From positions 6,373,855 through 6,437,854 of the forward strand of contig OZ024826.1 in the NCBI GenBank assembly GCA_964016985.1: a DNA stretch of 64,000 nucleotides, read 5' to 3'. The DNA comes from Anodontia alba. Its lineage: Eukaryota; Mollusca; Bivalvia; Lucinida; Lucinidae. Shown here piece by piece: positions 11,230-22,892 of the stretch (position 1 is its first letter; each line of letters begins with the position of its first letter). Below the pieces are notes generated by a model that was not told the origin of the DNA, did not search any database, and saw only the letters and a program-made list of their open reading frames with translations. A program made the translations under genes and the position numbers.

Positions 11230-11450
11230 ATGCGATAACGCTAAGTATTGGAACAGGCCTGAGCAAACAGTGCAGACCAAGATCAGATCAGAGACTGAAG
11301 AATGCAACATCTGATTAGGGTCTGCACTGTTTGTTACCCATCCAGCAATGTTCAAGACACATAGATAATACAATGGACTTTTTCAAATTTTAGGGTGAGT
11401 ATGGTGAGGTGTTGAAGTGTGCAATTATTTAGGGTAAATGTGAAAAGAAC
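11230..11450. repeat. Family G hairpin repeat
   Basis: Core arms at about 11260-11334 read GAGCAAACAGTGCAGACC and GGTCTGCACTGTTTGTTACC. Conserved flanks follow (CAAATTTTAGGGTGAGTATG). Borders are approximate. Confidence 0.5.
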
Positions 11451-11527
11451 AATAAGGTATAGAGCAGGAATACCTGCACTAAGCCCTTCCAATTTACTAA
11501 CTTCATGATATACCAGTACATTGTACA

Positions 11528-11640
11528 TTAACCCTTGTCCTGCTGAACCAGGATATGCCCTGCCTTTGCAAACAGTGTAGATCCAGATCAGTTGGCTTCT
11601 GCACCGTTTGCCATTCAGTATTTGAAATTGTAAACAGATT
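11528..11640 (-). mobile_element. Family B element, truncated
   Basis: Starts TTAACCCTTGTCCTGCTGAA in the orientation opposite to 15024-15237, passes the core hairpin, and stops near CAGTATTTGAAATTG without the other end. Confidence 0.6.
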
Positions 11641-11733
11641 ATGTTTAATACCCCAAATATTCAGACAATGTAACTCCCTTATTGTACTTAACCTAAAACT
11701 TGAACAGATCCATCTGACTATCTACAACATTCT

Positions 11734-11978
11734 GGGCCCAGTTGTTCAAAGCATCGTTAGCTTAACGAGCTCGTTAAGGGTCATTTTGTTAACTGTTTTA
11801 GTGGATTTACTATACAATATTATGATATTTTTTGCTGAAAAAATGTGAGTAGCTTTTGCACTGCAAAAGCTACTCTCATTTTTTCAGCAAAAAATTTCAG
11901 CATATCTGCCTATCACTCGATGTAAATTTTAACGAATCGTTAACTAACGACGTCGTTAGCTTTGAACAACTGGACCCT
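11734..11978 (+). mobile_element. Family D hairpin element
   Basis: About 245 bp with long inverted ends: GGGCCCAGTTGTTCAAAGC at left and GCTTTGAACAACTGGACCC at right. Subterminal TTAACGAGCTCGTTAAGG and a central hairpin, TGAGTAGCTTTTGCA and TGCAAAAGCTACTC, flanked by TTTTTTGCTGAAAAAATG. It is non-coding. The ends contain nested short palindromes such as ACGACGTCGT. Confidence 0.8.
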
Positions 11979-12059
11979 GACAGACTGGCAAGCAATGTGG
12001 ATGCTACTCAAACTGCTCCTTCAGCATTATTACTGATCAGTCCTTGAGAATGTGCAAAA

Positions 12060-12540
12060 TGATATATGCCTTTTTTTTTTTGTAATGTGTTCCTACTTCA
12101 AGCTTTAAATTATAATGACCACTAAAAGGAATGCAACACTTCCAAAGTGTAAAGAAAAGCAAGATTAATACCTTAAAATATAAAACAAAACTTATCTGTG
12201 TATGTTGGTCCACAGTTTCTTGAATGCATACTTAATTGACCAGTGCATGAATCGCGCCAGTCTCTTAATATAACTTTGGATTTTTAAATATGGTAGACTA
12301 TTCGATTAGCTCACTAAGAACGTTTTATATTTGCCAGGACGTTGGTTTATGACGATCCCGGCAAATACAAAAAATCTTAAAACAAACTGTGTTATAAGCA
12401 GATTAATGTCTATTTTATTTTCATTTCAATCAAGAAATTTCATAAAGCTTAATAAAAGCAAACATTAAAGAATCACATTGTTGTTCTTTTTTACCTGTTA
12501 GATTTAAAATTTACTAAACTTTAGTATACCCTCGTCCCAT
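12060..12540. other. AT-rich stretch, nothing assigned
   Basis: I see no shared repeat, exon or RNA gene here. A short inverted pair around TTTGCCAGGACG and CGATCCCGGCAAAT lies near 12330-12366. Confidence 0.35.
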
Positions 12541-12558
12541 ATCTCTATGTAAACATGA

Positions 12559-12869
12559 GCTGGCCTCAGTGGCTCAGTTGGATGCACCGTCAGACTGGAG
12601 ACCAGGAGGTCGCAGGTTCAATCCCCGCCAAGGTCAGCAACATTCTTTCGTGGAGATTGATCGTGAAATATTTTCTACGATCATTCTCTCCCTTCCACTG
12701 ATTCAAGAAGAGCAGTAATGTCAGTTTCTGGCAAAAGAATGTGCACAATACTGGTTAACCACTCAGAGGACTAAGCCTGCCCAGTAAATGTGTGGTTAGG
12801 TAAACTGACTGCGCTCGACATGACCCCATTGGGTTGACTGGGCAGTAAAACCTCAACACAAACAAAAAA
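12559..12869 (+). mobile_element. Family C tRNA-derived SINE, full-length reference copy
   Basis: The head resembles a tRNA: an A-box-like TGGCTCAGTTGG at 12570-12581 and a B-box-like GGTTCAATCCC at 12615-12625, which would form an internal RNA polymerase III promoter. The body (AACATTCTTTCGTGGAGATT, then AGTTTCTGGCAAAAGAATG) leads to a tail ending CTCAACACAAACAAAAAA. It is flanked by a 14-bp target duplication with one mismatch, CTATGTAAACATGA (12545-12558) and CTATGTGAACATGA (12870-12883). It is non-autonomous and needs a LINE reverse transcriptase. Confidence 0.85.
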
Positions 12870-12889
12870 CTATGTGAACATGAACAAAA

Positions 12890-13630
12890 TTTGCGCCGGT
12901 ACTTAGACGTTTACGTCTAAATATTTTGTCTTGTATTAAGGAATAAACAATTCAAATATACCCTCAATTGTTGATTTACATTCATGTTTACCCACTCGAT
13001 CAGTTTTACAATCATAGGGTATTAATCTACTTTTCTCTTGCCATGTTAGTAGTGTGATATTTTAATCCCCTAATAGTTTATATGGGAACAGCAATATTCC
13101 AGATTAAACTGCATCTAAGCAGTCTTGTAAGGATGTTTGTTGTTCTGTGTATTCAACAACTGTGTTAAGAACTGGTGGTCATGGCAAACTGAACTAAGAG
13201 CCAAACTGAATACTGTATTTACCTTAATATATGCTCTGGGGACTTTACAATTCATTACTGCTGGGGCAAAAGTTAAGATAGTATGATGGCCTTAACTCAA
13301 TTTTGCATGTGTTTTTGTAATGTTTTTCTCCTAGGAAGTATCAAGTTGTGTTTATTAGAGAGGGGGCTAATATTAGAATAAATACTGTATTTGTTATTTA
13401 GATATTTAGCCATAAAACCAGTCTAAGAATATGCAGATAACCAAGATCTACTATGCATGTACATCTATGTAGTCTGATTATGGTCTCAACTGAGAACTGC
13501 AAAGGATCCCACATAGCTGCAGTCTGGTTAATCTTTTCTATTCAGTATTCGCATTCAACAAGATTTCTAGATTTTGTATACAAACAGTTAAGATCCTGGC
13601 CAGACAGAACTCAAACCTCTAAATAAACCA
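12890..13630. other. AT-rich stretch, nothing assigned
   Basis: No shared repeat or exon with clear splice borders is visible. Confidence 0.35.
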
Positions 13631-13639
13631 GGCATGTAT

Positions 13640-13790
13640 TTTTTTTATTTCTCTGCAAACATATGTTGTAGTAATCATTAGAAGCACCTTGGCGACGTGC
13701 TAGTAATGAGTACCACAACATGTTCTCATAGAGAAAATATTAATACTTTTCAAATGAAAAAACTTCTTTATCCTGAGCTTGCCCCTTTTT
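13640..13790 (+). mobile_element. Family F hairpin element, diverged
   Basis: TTTCTCTGCAAACATATGTT at left, central inverted repeat around AGAAGCACCTTGGCGACGTGC, then AAATGAAAAAACTTCTTTATC at right. Internal deletions relative to 15968-16152. Confidence 0.5.
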
Positions 13791-13889
13791 TTACCACTGA
13801 CTCTATACAGACAAAGACACTCAATGTAATGGCAAAATTAGCTCATCCAGGTAATGCTGAAAAGGGGCTAAACCCACAACACAGATGAA

Positions 13890-14880
13890 ATAATATCAGA
13901 CAAATTTGTCTCTCCTAACAGTTTATTTGCAAATGTACGAATATCAAGCATAAAAAGTGCTTAATACTTAGAAAACATCAACAGAAGGCAACTCAAATCA
14001 AACGTGTTAGTATACGGTAAGAATAAACAATATATATATTGCAGACAAGTCATTACAAAATCTGTTTCTGGCATGTGTGATCTACACATAATCAGGGAAG
14101 ACAGCACAAATGCAGAGTCTTGTAAGAGCATGTGCAGGTAGTTTGACAACATTTAAATCAAGCTGATATTAAAGTGAACTCTGCATCCCCATACATATGT
14201 CTGCAGTCCGGTCTAGTTAAGTACAGTTTGAATACTTCTGCCAAACACAGATTTTGTAATGGCGGCTGGTCATTTTAATGCTTAGCTTGCTGGGTAAAAA
14301 TTTCAGCAGACACTATTTTGAAATAATTTCTTTATTCTGTCTATGCAGCCAATTTGACTCAATCTTGTAGGGAAAAACAAAAATAACCTCACCTCTTTGC
14401 CTACTGCTGGTTTTACCAAATAATAACACATCACACAGTTGATTAGGATTGGTCATTGTCAGTAATGACAGACAAACAAGAAATTACAGAGAAATTATTA
14501 CCAGAAAAAAAAAAAAAACCCCAAAAAACATTAAAAACATTGTGCTGGTTTCCCTTGTAAATTATAGGATAATTATTAGAAAACAGTTCCAATTTACTTT
14601 TTAACCCTCTATTGCAAACTAGTGCAAGTCCTAAATTCCTACACCTAATCAACCTATATTTTACACTTCTCTCATTGAACTGGTATTTCTGGAATGTTCC
14701 TCAGTAAACTACAAACAATAATATAAGACTATGCATTGTTCAAAAACATAGAACAGCCTACTGTCTAAAGTGACAGATAAACATATTAGACCCACTGTGG
14801 AGAACACCAACAGTTCACATGGATCCGCACAGCCTGATCAGAACCTTCATAGCCCGCTTACAGAACAACTGGATGAACAT
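13890..14880. other. Unassigned sequence
   Basis: Mostly AT-rich with a poly-A/poly-C run at 14508-14525. Fragments near 14270-14330 resemble family E ends (GCTTAGCTTGCTGGGTAAAA). No exon is supported. Confidence 0.3.
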
Positions 14881-14899
14881 CATCACAAAACATACCTAC

Positions 14900-15005
14900 C
14901 CAGTCAGCATTCTACGTAAATCTATATCGGGCCGTCATCGGCCCGTCAGGGTAGCTGACGGGCCGATGACGGCCCGATGTAGATTTACGTAGAATGCTAG
15001 CTGGG
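14900..15005. mobile_element. Hairpin element P, near-perfect 106-bp palindrome
   Basis: The two halves (CAGTCAGCATTCTACGTAAA onward) pair almost completely. The GC-rich middle contains CGGGCCGTCATCGGCCCGTC. It is flanked by TAC on both sides (14897-14899 and 15006-15008), consistent with a 3-bp target duplication or a TA target. I see only this one copy. Confidence 0.7.
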
Positions 15006-15023
15006 TACATAATTTTGATCCTC

Positions 15024-15237
15024 TTAACCCTTGTCGTGCTGAATAAATTAAGATGCCACACCCACTTCTAATTGTCAGCCAATCAGATTGCTTGATCCAG
15101 ATTATTGCTATAAATTCACATACTAAATGGCAAACAGTTTAGATCCAGATCAGTTGGCTTCTTCAGAAGCCAACTGATCTGGATCTACACTGTTTGCAAA
15201 GGCAGGGTATATCCGGGTTCAGCATGACAAGGGTTAA
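15024..15237 (+). mobile_element. Family B miniature element with TTAA target, reference copy
   Basis: 214 bp including TTAA at both borders (15024-15027 and 15234-15237). Intact family A copies have one TTAA at this point, so the TTAA was duplicated on insertion. Ends are CCCTTGTC and GACAAGGG. The core is a perfect hairpin, GATCCAGATCAGTTGGCTTC and its complement. TTAA duplication with CCC ends is the pattern of piggyBac-type elements; that assignment is inferred. No coding capacity. Confidence 0.85.
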
Positions 15238-15967
15238 ACCCCACTTTTATATAGTAAAACTGGGGTTTACAGGGATATACATTATTTTTCTTAATTTTAC
15301 TCAAAAACATAGATTGTAAGTACTTGTTAGAACTGCCTTGCCAACTGGTTCTAATGAGTATCCACAATCCATGTTTTGAGCAGAAATATGAAAAATATCA
15401 GAGTTTTCCACAATATTTTGTTACCTATTGTTAGATTTCCATATTAAAACAAGGACCAGATTTTCACTTCGAGATAAGCGGTTATTCAACGAGTACCTAC
15501 AACATGTTTTTTTTTAAAGGAAAAATAAGAAAAATATTTATCTGGCTAATCCTAGTATTTGAAGCTATGCTACTTTTCACTCTCAGGTGAAAATGATGGT
15601 TTCTCCATAGTCGGCCTGCTGGAAGCTGCATGAAATGCAAGGTAATTTCCTGCCTATATGAAATGTGTAGATTATGCCTGCAGATCTGTACAGTTTCACC
15701 AAGGCCTTCACTGTTCAGTAATATATCTGTGCTAGCCAAACATATTCTAAGTAGTCAGTGAAGGTCCTAATTAGACTGCACAGATGTCTCCATATACAAA
15801 AGATGTCTTTTTGCATGCCCAGCCCTGCTATTATAATGAAAATGTTGCATACAAACAATAGTACAAATTTTAATGAGATGCACCACATACGTAAACATCC
15901 TAAAAGTTCATACAACCAGTTTCTATAACATAAGCAAACAGTTTGGAACCTGATCATACAGCAACAG

Positions 15968-16152
15968 GTAAGGCATTTTTTTCATCTGAAAAATGCTGAT
16001 ATCTTTCTTATTTCTCCACGAAAACATATGTTGTGGGTACTCATTAGAAGTGCCTCAGTGAGGCACTTCTAATGAGTACCCACAACATATGTTTTCGTGG
16101 AGAAATAAGAAAAATATTATGTGGATACCCTCTCTTATCTGTAGCTATGTGA
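15968..16152 (+). mobile_element. Family F hairpin element, reference copy
   Basis: The centre (about 16008-16107) is a perfect palindrome: TTATTTCTCCACGAAAACAT, ATGTTGTGGGTACTCATTAG, AAGTGCCTCAGTGAGGCACTT and the return arms. Outer sequence runs from TTTTTTTCATCTGAAAAATG to CCTCTCTTATCTGTAGCTAT. Intact outer ends in other copies read TAGCTACAGATAAG. Confidence 0.8.
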
Positions 16153-16472
16153 CAGATCAAACTGCTCTATCAGAGTCAACACTGATTGCCATTCCATTAG
16201 GAAGTTTAAGAAACAACCGTATGAAAAATGGAATGAGGTACAAATTAAAATTTGACGAATGAAATTTTAGGACATTTACCATACATATATAAAATTGTGT
16301 TTATATGAAGAAGTATATATTTGTGTCTAAAGTGTCACTACATGGATATACAGCACACAATACATTGATAGTATAAATGTAGATATAAATGCACCTGGAT
16401 ATTTGTATAAGTACATCACTGACTAGAATATACATGTCTATGTTTCTTTGCAAGAAATCTTCTTGTCTTCAA

Positions 16473-16752
16473 CATTACGAAAACATGCCTATTCAAATAT
16501 ATTGAAAATTTTACCACCAAAAAATGGCAATTTTTCAGATAAAAAAATCTGATATTTTTCATATTTCTGCTCAAAACATAGATTGTGGGTAGTCGTTAGA
16601 ACCGCCTCGTTGAGGCAGTTCTAACGAGTACCCACAACCTATGTTTTTTAGCAGAAATAACAAAAATCATGTATAACCCTGTAAACCCCAGTTTTACTAT
16701 ATAAAAGTGGGGTTTAAAGGGGTCAAAATTATATAGGTATGTTTTCGTGATG
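16473..16752 (-). mobile_element. Family A miniature element
   Basis: Full length, reverse (CATTACGAAAACATGCC to TTTTCGTGATG). Central arms pair well with one GC-to-AT drift in the loop (CCTCGTTGAGG). Confidence 0.85.
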
Positions 16753-16822
16753 AATATTCTAATATCAAGACAATAATAACCCTCAGAAAAACTATTTATC
16801 TATCAACAGAAACAGAGTGGCA

Positions 16823-17049
16823 TTAACCCATTTATGCCCAGTGTCTCAGAAAAGGGACAATGCAAACCATGTAGACCCAGATCAGATGCTGCAGAATGTG
16901 GCATCTGATCAGGGTCTATGCTGTTTGCATTAAACCTATGAATTTCTTTAAAGCATACTTATCATAAAAACTAGCCAGACACCTTCTCTTTGGAAACAGA
17001 CCAATCCAAATAGTTAAGGTAGAAGAGATTACTCAGCATAATGGGTTAA
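16823..17049. mobile_element. Family Q element with TTAA target
   Basis: TTAA at 16823-16826 and 17046-17049. Ends are CCCATTTATGCCCAG at left and CTCAGCATAATGGG at right. The central hairpin has GTAGACCCAGATCAGATGC and GCATCTGATCAGGGTCTA arms, the same core text as families B and G but with different ends. Confidence 0.65.
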
Positions 17050-17985
17050 AGGAAAGGCAACACTGATGAAGAAATAAATGAAATAAAATGAAAAATCTTA
17101 AAAGACCAAGCATTTTGATTGCAATCTGCCCAAACTGGAAGAAAACAATTTTATTGTAGTTTGAACATTTCAAAATTGTTGTTAGGCCTGCTGAAATTCT
17201 GACTATTTAATGAGATTTCAATAATATAAATGATATTTGCAACAATATTTTACCTCCATGTTTATGTATACAGCACCTTCTCTAAGCATTTATTGGTTCA
17301 TCTAGAAAACAAAGCTGTTAGAGAGAAGATTTATTTAATGTCTTGAAATGTTCACAATCTCATAAAATATTCAAAACTGTGGCCCTTGCAAATGGTTTTG
17401 AAACTTTTAAATGTCACTTTCTTGTTGTTTTGCATCAAAATGTACGGTTTGTCAAAATCTTTCATCTCAGATACATTCATTGTTAATGTTGCCTTAAAGG
17501 AATACCTGTTTTGCACTTTGACACACTTTGGTCAGTGTTTTCACAATCAGCAAACATTCTAAATGATCCCTCCAAAATGCACCATAACTACTTGAAGGGG
17601 ACTGAATAAAAAAGGAGGATTTTCCTGCTACTCTGTACAAGGCAGACACTTTTGTGACTTCCTCTTTGCTTTCCAACAACCCAATCCTCTTCTGAAAAAA
17701 GTCTATTCTAAAATTAAGTAGAATGTACGTGCATTCAATGTTTGCCAAAAAGGTTTTCCCATAATGCATCTCAGTTAACAAAAGCAACAATATGTGAGTC
17801 ACAACATAAGAAAATGTACCAAAGACATGTAAATAGGCTGCGCTAACTGAAAATGTGTCTTCGGACATACTTGGATAGTGAAGGCACAGATCAGCCTGCA
17901 CATCTGGACAGTCTGATCAGGGCCTTCCCAGTCCGGTAACAGAACCAATGGATGCTACAGAATATATGAATGGGGAGCAAAGGCC
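17050..17985. other. Unassigned sequence with a 135-codon open frame
   Basis: The longest minus-strand frame (17494-17901) has no motif I recognise and no splice signals that tie it to the host gene. Text near 17885-17925 (AGATCAGCCTGCACATCTGG) belongs to a dispersed hairpin repeat also seen around 52800 and 45450. Probably non-coding. Confidence 0.3.
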
Positions 17986-17986
17986 A

Positions 17987-18230
17987 GGGCCCAGTTGTTC
18001 AAAGCTAATGATGTCGTTAGTTGATTTGTTAAAATTTACATTGAGTGATACACAAATATGCTGATATTGTTTGCTGAAAAAATGTGAGTAGCTTTTGCAC
18101 TGCAAAAGCTACTCACATTTTTTCAGCAAAACATATCAGAATATTGTATATTGAATCCGCTAAAATAGTTAACGAAATGACTATTAACGAGCTTGTTAAG
18201 CTAACGACAAAATTTGAACAACTGGGCCCT
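17987..18230 (-). mobile_element. Family D hairpin element
   Basis: Inverted ends GGGCCCAGTTGTTCAAAGCT and GAACAACTGGGCCC are intact. The central hairpin TGAGTAGCTTTTGCACTGCA is perfect. Confidence 0.8.
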
Positions 18231-19081
18231 GGATGATACTTTGTGCATGCACAGGATGATCTGAGTGGGCAAATTTTGCATATGTTCCTAGACATATTTT
18301 CACTTGATACAGCCCAAATGACTCTGATCAACCTACCCATTCTGACCCCACCCTCACTACCACCTCCTCTATTTTGCTATATACAGATGGGAAAACAGAA
18401 ATAATATACAACACCTTTTTGTTTTAAACTGCTCACTGAAAAGGGACAGAGCCTAACTCTGTGCATTACAGATCTTCTGAAGTTGAAAGCTTAAACTTTA
18501 CCCCGCTGACTATAAATAATAGCAGACATTTAAATTTATCTTTTTATTTATTATTTTTCACAGAAAAAGTGACATTTTATTCAAACTGCCTCTGAAGTCT
18601 TATTGTCTGAGAAAGATATTACTAAACTTCATCTGATGACTTACTCTACAGAGAAACTCAACTTTTCCATTCTTTGGGCTAATTGAGCAGATGACAAATG
18701 GGTAATATTTTTCTTGTTTTTCCCCAGAGAACTGAATTTGACATTTTATGCAAATCATCTTCATAAGAGACAATGTGCATGAAGTGTCAAATCATGTTTT
18801 CTGGGAAATATAAAACAATATTTCAAAGTCATCTGCCAAACATTTTACCTAGAGTGCTAAGTGTTAAATGCATATGGGATGGAACATGTATTGCAATGAT
18901 TTTGTAAGCAGACAATAATGGCCCTGATCAGATTATGAATGTATAATTTCACCTCATCCTTGAAACATAGGTTCACATAAAAGTTTTAGTGACCCTGGGA
19001 ACACCAAAGGTAATCTTTTCAATTGTTTACGTGTATGATAAAGCAATCTGATTGGCTCTGATGAATTTGATCTTATTTGGA

Positions 19082-19340
19082 ATTTTAAGGCCCAGTTAAC
19101 ACTGGTCATTTTGAGAAGCCCATTAACCTTTTCACACATTTTCTGAGCAGGCTTAGACCTATATTAAGCAGTTGACTAGTACTTTGTACACATACTTTTG
19201 CCAATAACCAACAACTGCCCTTCTTGAATCAGCAGAAGGGGAACAATGACCACAGAAATTGTTTCATGATCAATCTCCAAGAAAGCTGTGGCTGAGCTTG
19301 GATTTCACCTTGTGACCACTGGATCTGCAGTCAGATGTAC
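19082..19340 (-). mobile_element. Family C SINE, highly diverged
   Basis: Recognisable segments in order: AAGGCCCAGTTAACACTGGTC, GAGCAGGCTTAGACC, ACAACTGCCCTTCTTGAATC. The tRNA-like head is barely preserved, so this is an old copy. Confidence 0.55.
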
Positions 19341-19543
19341 TACAATTGTAACCAACTAGCTATGTTCAGATCATCAGATGGAGTCAATTATAAACGAGAC
19401 AGCACATAATACCACCTCTAGGACTATTTTGTGTCAACTTATTGTTCAAAAACACTAAAATCAAATAGAACTCCTCCTACAAAATCAAAACTCAGCATTT
19501 GATCGCTGTGAACACTTTAATCAAAATGCTTAAAACAATGCTT

Positions 19544-19568
19544 AATAAAAAAAAAAAAAAAAAAAAAA
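19544..19568. repeat. Poly-A tract
   Basis: An uninterrupted run of roughly 20 adenines, not attached to any retroposon I can identify. Confidence 0.8.
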
Positions 19569-19787
19569 CCTGACAAATAAGTGCACAAGTTGAAAGCAAT
19601 TTGTTTACCTGTTACCAAGGTGCTAATGACTGAGCAGACGTATGACGTTATCTTACTATCTAACTAATGACACAAACTGGGTATGTTGAAAAAGTTGCAA
19701 AAACACCCAATTTTGCAAGGTTTTGTCAGTTTTGCAGGGATGTGTGTGGGTGTCTGAGCATGGTTGACCTGGGTTTTCATGGTGCAT

Positions 19788-20067
19788 CATCACGAAAAAC
19801 ATACCTATATAATACTGACCCCCTTAAACCCCACTTTTATATAGTAAAACTGGGGTTTGTAGGGGTATACATTATTTTTCTTATACCTGCTTAAAAACAT
19901 AGATTGTGGGTACTCATTAGAACTGCCTCACTGAGGCAGTTCTAACGAGTACCCACAATCTATGTTTTGAGCAGAAATATGAAAAATATCAGAATTTTTA
20001 TCTGGAAACTTTCAGTGTTTTGGTGGTGAAAGTTTCAATATATTTGAATAGGCATGTTTTCGTAATG
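19788..20067 (+). mobile_element. Family A miniature element
   Basis: Full-length, CATCACGAAAAACATACC to TTTTCGTAATG, with a well-paired central hairpin centred on CCTCACTGAGG. Confidence 0.85.
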
Positions 20068-20120
20068 TGTACACAAGAAATTTTTCTCCTGTTGTGGCTC
20101 ATGTATTTCAATGTACTTCA

Positions 20121-20365
20121 GGGCCCAGTTGTTCAAAGCATCGTTAGCTTAACAAGCTCGTTAAGGGTCATTTCGTTAACTGTTTTAGCGGATTCAATAT
20201 ACAATATTCTGATATTTTTTGCTAAAAAAAATGTGAGTAGCTTTTGCACTGCAAAAGCTACTCACATTTTTTTCAGCAAAAAATTTCAGCATATTTGCAT
20301 ATCACTCGATGTAAATTTTAACGAATCGTTAACTAACGACGTCGTTAGCTTTGAACAACTGGGCC
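20121..20365 (+). mobile_element. Family D hairpin element
   Basis: GGGCCCAGTTGTTCAAAGC to GCTTTGAACAACTGGGCC. One left-arm base is changed relative to 45480-45724 (TTAACAAGCTCG). Confidence 0.8.
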
Positions 20366-21070
20366 AAGATCTGTGGTTAACAGTTTACACACAATATACA
20401 GTTACAGTTGACTCTCGTTATCTTGATGTCCAAAGGACTCTTTGAAATACTTTGAGATATCCATACACTGACACATCAGATTTACAGAATTGAAGAAAAA
20501 ATAAAGTGAACAATCACATTTCACAAATGAATATGAAATTTGACTCCTGAAGTTGGAGATTTATTCAAAATATTGTGGAAAAGAGGAGCAATTTCTCCTC
20601 TTTTCCACAATACTTTGCAACCTGTTGTTAGAGTTTCATATTAATACAAGGACCAGATTTTCACTTCGAGATAAGCGGTTATTTGAGATGAGCGAAGTCG
20701 AGATAACAAGTGTCAACTGTAATTATAAATATTAACTGTACCCTGCAAAATTACATGACAGTAGTCAACTGCAGATCTAATATGAAAAAAAGTTTACACG
20801 CAATATAGTTAACTATACATATCAACTGTGCATTTTAAAAATCAATGACAGTTAACAATCAGTCTCTAATCTAGTAACAAGGACTTACTGACCTACTGTA
20901 AACAGTGGATATACAATGTTATTTTAAGTATACAGTAACTGTACACTAAAAGATCAGTATTTACCTGTCAACTTCCGGTATAGTAAAATGGCTTACAGAC
21001 TATAAACACTGATAGCTCAGATACAATGCATTTAACTTTACAGCTTAACTGCACACTGTAACCTGAGTTA
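20366..21070. other. Unassigned AT-rich sequence
   Basis: Contains a hairpin at about 20565-20612 (TATTGTGGAAAAGAGGAG pairing with CTCCTCTTTTCCACAATA) and short loosely repeated GTTAACTATACA-like texts around 20790-20990. No exon is seen. Confidence 0.35.
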
Positions 21071-21074
21071 TTGC

Positions 21075-21280
21075 TGTAATAACCCTAAGTATTGGGACAT
21101 ACAAGCAAACTATCTAGACCAAGACCAGATGCCACAGAATGCAGCATCTGATCAGGGTCTACACTGCCACTCAGACAAACAGCATTTAGACTTACCAAAG
21201 GCAGTAAAAGGTTCAAATTTTATGATAAGTATAGTAAGGAGTTAACTGTCCAAATATTTAAGGTAAATATGGTAGTTTAC
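21075..21280. repeat. Family G hairpin repeat, eroded
   Basis: Begins with TAACCCTAAGTATTGGGACA. The core is partly lost (GACCAAGACCAGATGCCACA against GCATCTGATCAGGGTCTACA). Ends AATATTTAAGGTAAATATGG. Confidence 0.5.
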
Positions 21281-21406
21281 TATACAGTAGCTGTAACTAA
21301 CAGACCCACTCTAAATAGCTGTCATATATTATAGTACAAAATACAGAGATTCTGATTAATACTCAGCTTTTTACATGAAAATGGAATGCATTGTACTAGT
21401 GTATAT

Positions 21407-21607
21407 TTAAACCTAGTCCTGCTGAAACAGGACATACCCTGCCTTTGCAAACAGTGTAGATCCAGATCAGTTGGCTTCTGATCTAGATCTGCACTGTTTG
21501 CCATTAAGTATGTGAATTTATATCAACAATCTGGATCAAGTAATCTGACTGGCTGAAAATGAGAAGTGGGCATGGCATCTTAAGTTATTCAGCATGACAT
21601 ACGTTAA
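21407..21607 (-). mobile_element. Family B element, core shortened
   Basis: TTAA at both borders (21407-21410 and 21604-21607). The core lacks the central GAAGCC pair and reads GGCTTCTGATCTAGATC. Ends have drifted (ACCTAGTCC, GACATACG). Confidence 0.7.
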
Positions 21608-21753
21608 TAAAAAAACTCTAAAGAATAAGTGAATTGCAACATAAGAAATGGGTCCTATTGACATTCATAGGCAATGAAGTTTACATGTGAGAACAGCACA
21701 GATTCAGATCAGCTTGCATAATGGTAAAGTCAGATTGGAGGTTTTCATGGTCT

Positions 21754-21967
21754 TTAATCCTTGTCCTGTTGAACAAATCAAGATGCCACATCCACTTCTA
21801 ATATTCAGTGAATCAAATTATTTGATCCAGATTGTTGCTATAAATTCACATACTTAATGGCAAACAGTGCAGATCCAGATCAGTTGGCTTCTTCAGAAGC
21901 CAACTGATCTGGATCTACACTGTTTGCAAAGGCAGAACATATCCAGGTTCAGCAGGACTAGGGTTAA
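21754..21967 (+). mobile_element. Family B element
   Basis: TTAA at 21754-21757 and 21964-21967. Perfect core hairpin. Only about 150 bp from the inverted copy at 21407-21607. Confidence 0.8.
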
Positions 21968-22249
21968 CAGAGCAATCAGATACTGTAGAGATATGAATGG
22001 CCCTTATCAGACTGCATAGATATGGGTCATCAATGTTCACACATGGCTAAAGGTCAACAAAGTTTTTTAAGACTGTTTTCAATAGTTCTATTTATTTAAT
22101 TCTGAAAAATACAAAAAGACCATCAACTCTTAAGGAAATCTGTTTCCATTAAAATGCCATACTATAAGAAAGGGAAACTGGGCTGTGAGAACAAAAAAAA
22201 AAAAGACCCTGATCAGTCTTGACAAATGAATAATCCATTCAAAAGCTTG

Positions 22250-22530
22250 TTTTGTGTTTGTGTTGAGGTTTTATGGCCCAGTCAACCCAATGGGGTCATG
22301 TCGAGCGCAGTCAGTTTACCTAACCACACGTTTACTGGGCAGGCTTAGTCCTCTAAGCGGTTAACCAGTATTGTACACATTCTTTCGCCAGAAACTGACA
22401 ACTGCCCTCCCTGAATCAGCTGAAGGGAGAGAATGACCACTGAAAATATTTCATGTTCAATTTCCACGAAAGAATGTTGCCGACCTCGGTGGGGGCTGAA
22501 CCCGCGACCTCCCGGTCTCCAGTCGGATGG
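22250..22530 (-). mobile_element. Family C SINE
   Basis: From GTGTTGAGGTTTTATGGCCC to the head, ending at TCTCCAGTCGGATGG. The last part of the tRNA-like head (A box) is missing. Confidence 0.75.
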
Positions 22531-22687
22531 TATTTAGCTCATATGCTGTACAGTGGAAGGCAACAGCAAACAGTGGAAGCCTTGATTAGACTGAGCAAAT
22601 GCACACACTGGTCTGGAATTTTTACAGTCCCCAAAAGACAGCATCACCTTTGTCTCTTACTGTGGCTCTAACAGTTTAAAAAAAAGT

Positions 22688-22875
22688 CAAACTTTAACGC
22701 TTAGCACTCTGTGTAAAATTTTCAGCAGATGACACCTTGCATTATTTTTCTTATTTTTCCCAGAAAACAAGATTTAACATTTTATACAAATTGTCTTGGA
22801 GACAATTTGTATAAAATGTCAAATCTTGTTTTCTGGGAAAAATAAATTTTTTTTTATCAATTTGATGTTTGCTGA
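22688..22875. mobile_element. Family E hairpin element
   Basis: Central perfect hairpin of about 100 bp: TTTTTCCCAGAAAACAAGAT, TTAACATTTTATACAAATTG, loop TCTTGGAGACA, and return arms. Ends approximate (ACGCTTAGCACTCTG at left). Confidence 0.7.
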
Positions 22876-22892
22876 GTATGCCCAGAGAATGG

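Larger units (their letters stand above)
14881..15405 (+). mobile_element. Family A element carrying two nested elements
   Basis: The host element reads CATCACAAAACATACCTAC, then ATAATTTTGATCCTC, then AAACCCCACTTTTATATAG and onward into the central hairpin and right arm. Two insertions separate these three texts: hairpin P (14900-15005) and family B (15024-15237). The right end is truncated after ATCAGAGTTTTCC. Confidence 0.8.

Noticed and set aside
12559..12640. tRNA gene in the SINE head
   Set aside because: A and B boxes are present but the acceptor stem and anticodon arm do not fold convincingly, and the sequence continues into a repeated SINE body.
17494..17901. 135-codon minus-strand frame as a host exon
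   Set aside because: No motif, no matching splice phase with the host gene, and one end overlaps dispersed repeat text.
20020..20445. 141-codon open frame
   Set aside because: It runs across the end of family A and all of family D, and the same peptide recurs in other family D copies.
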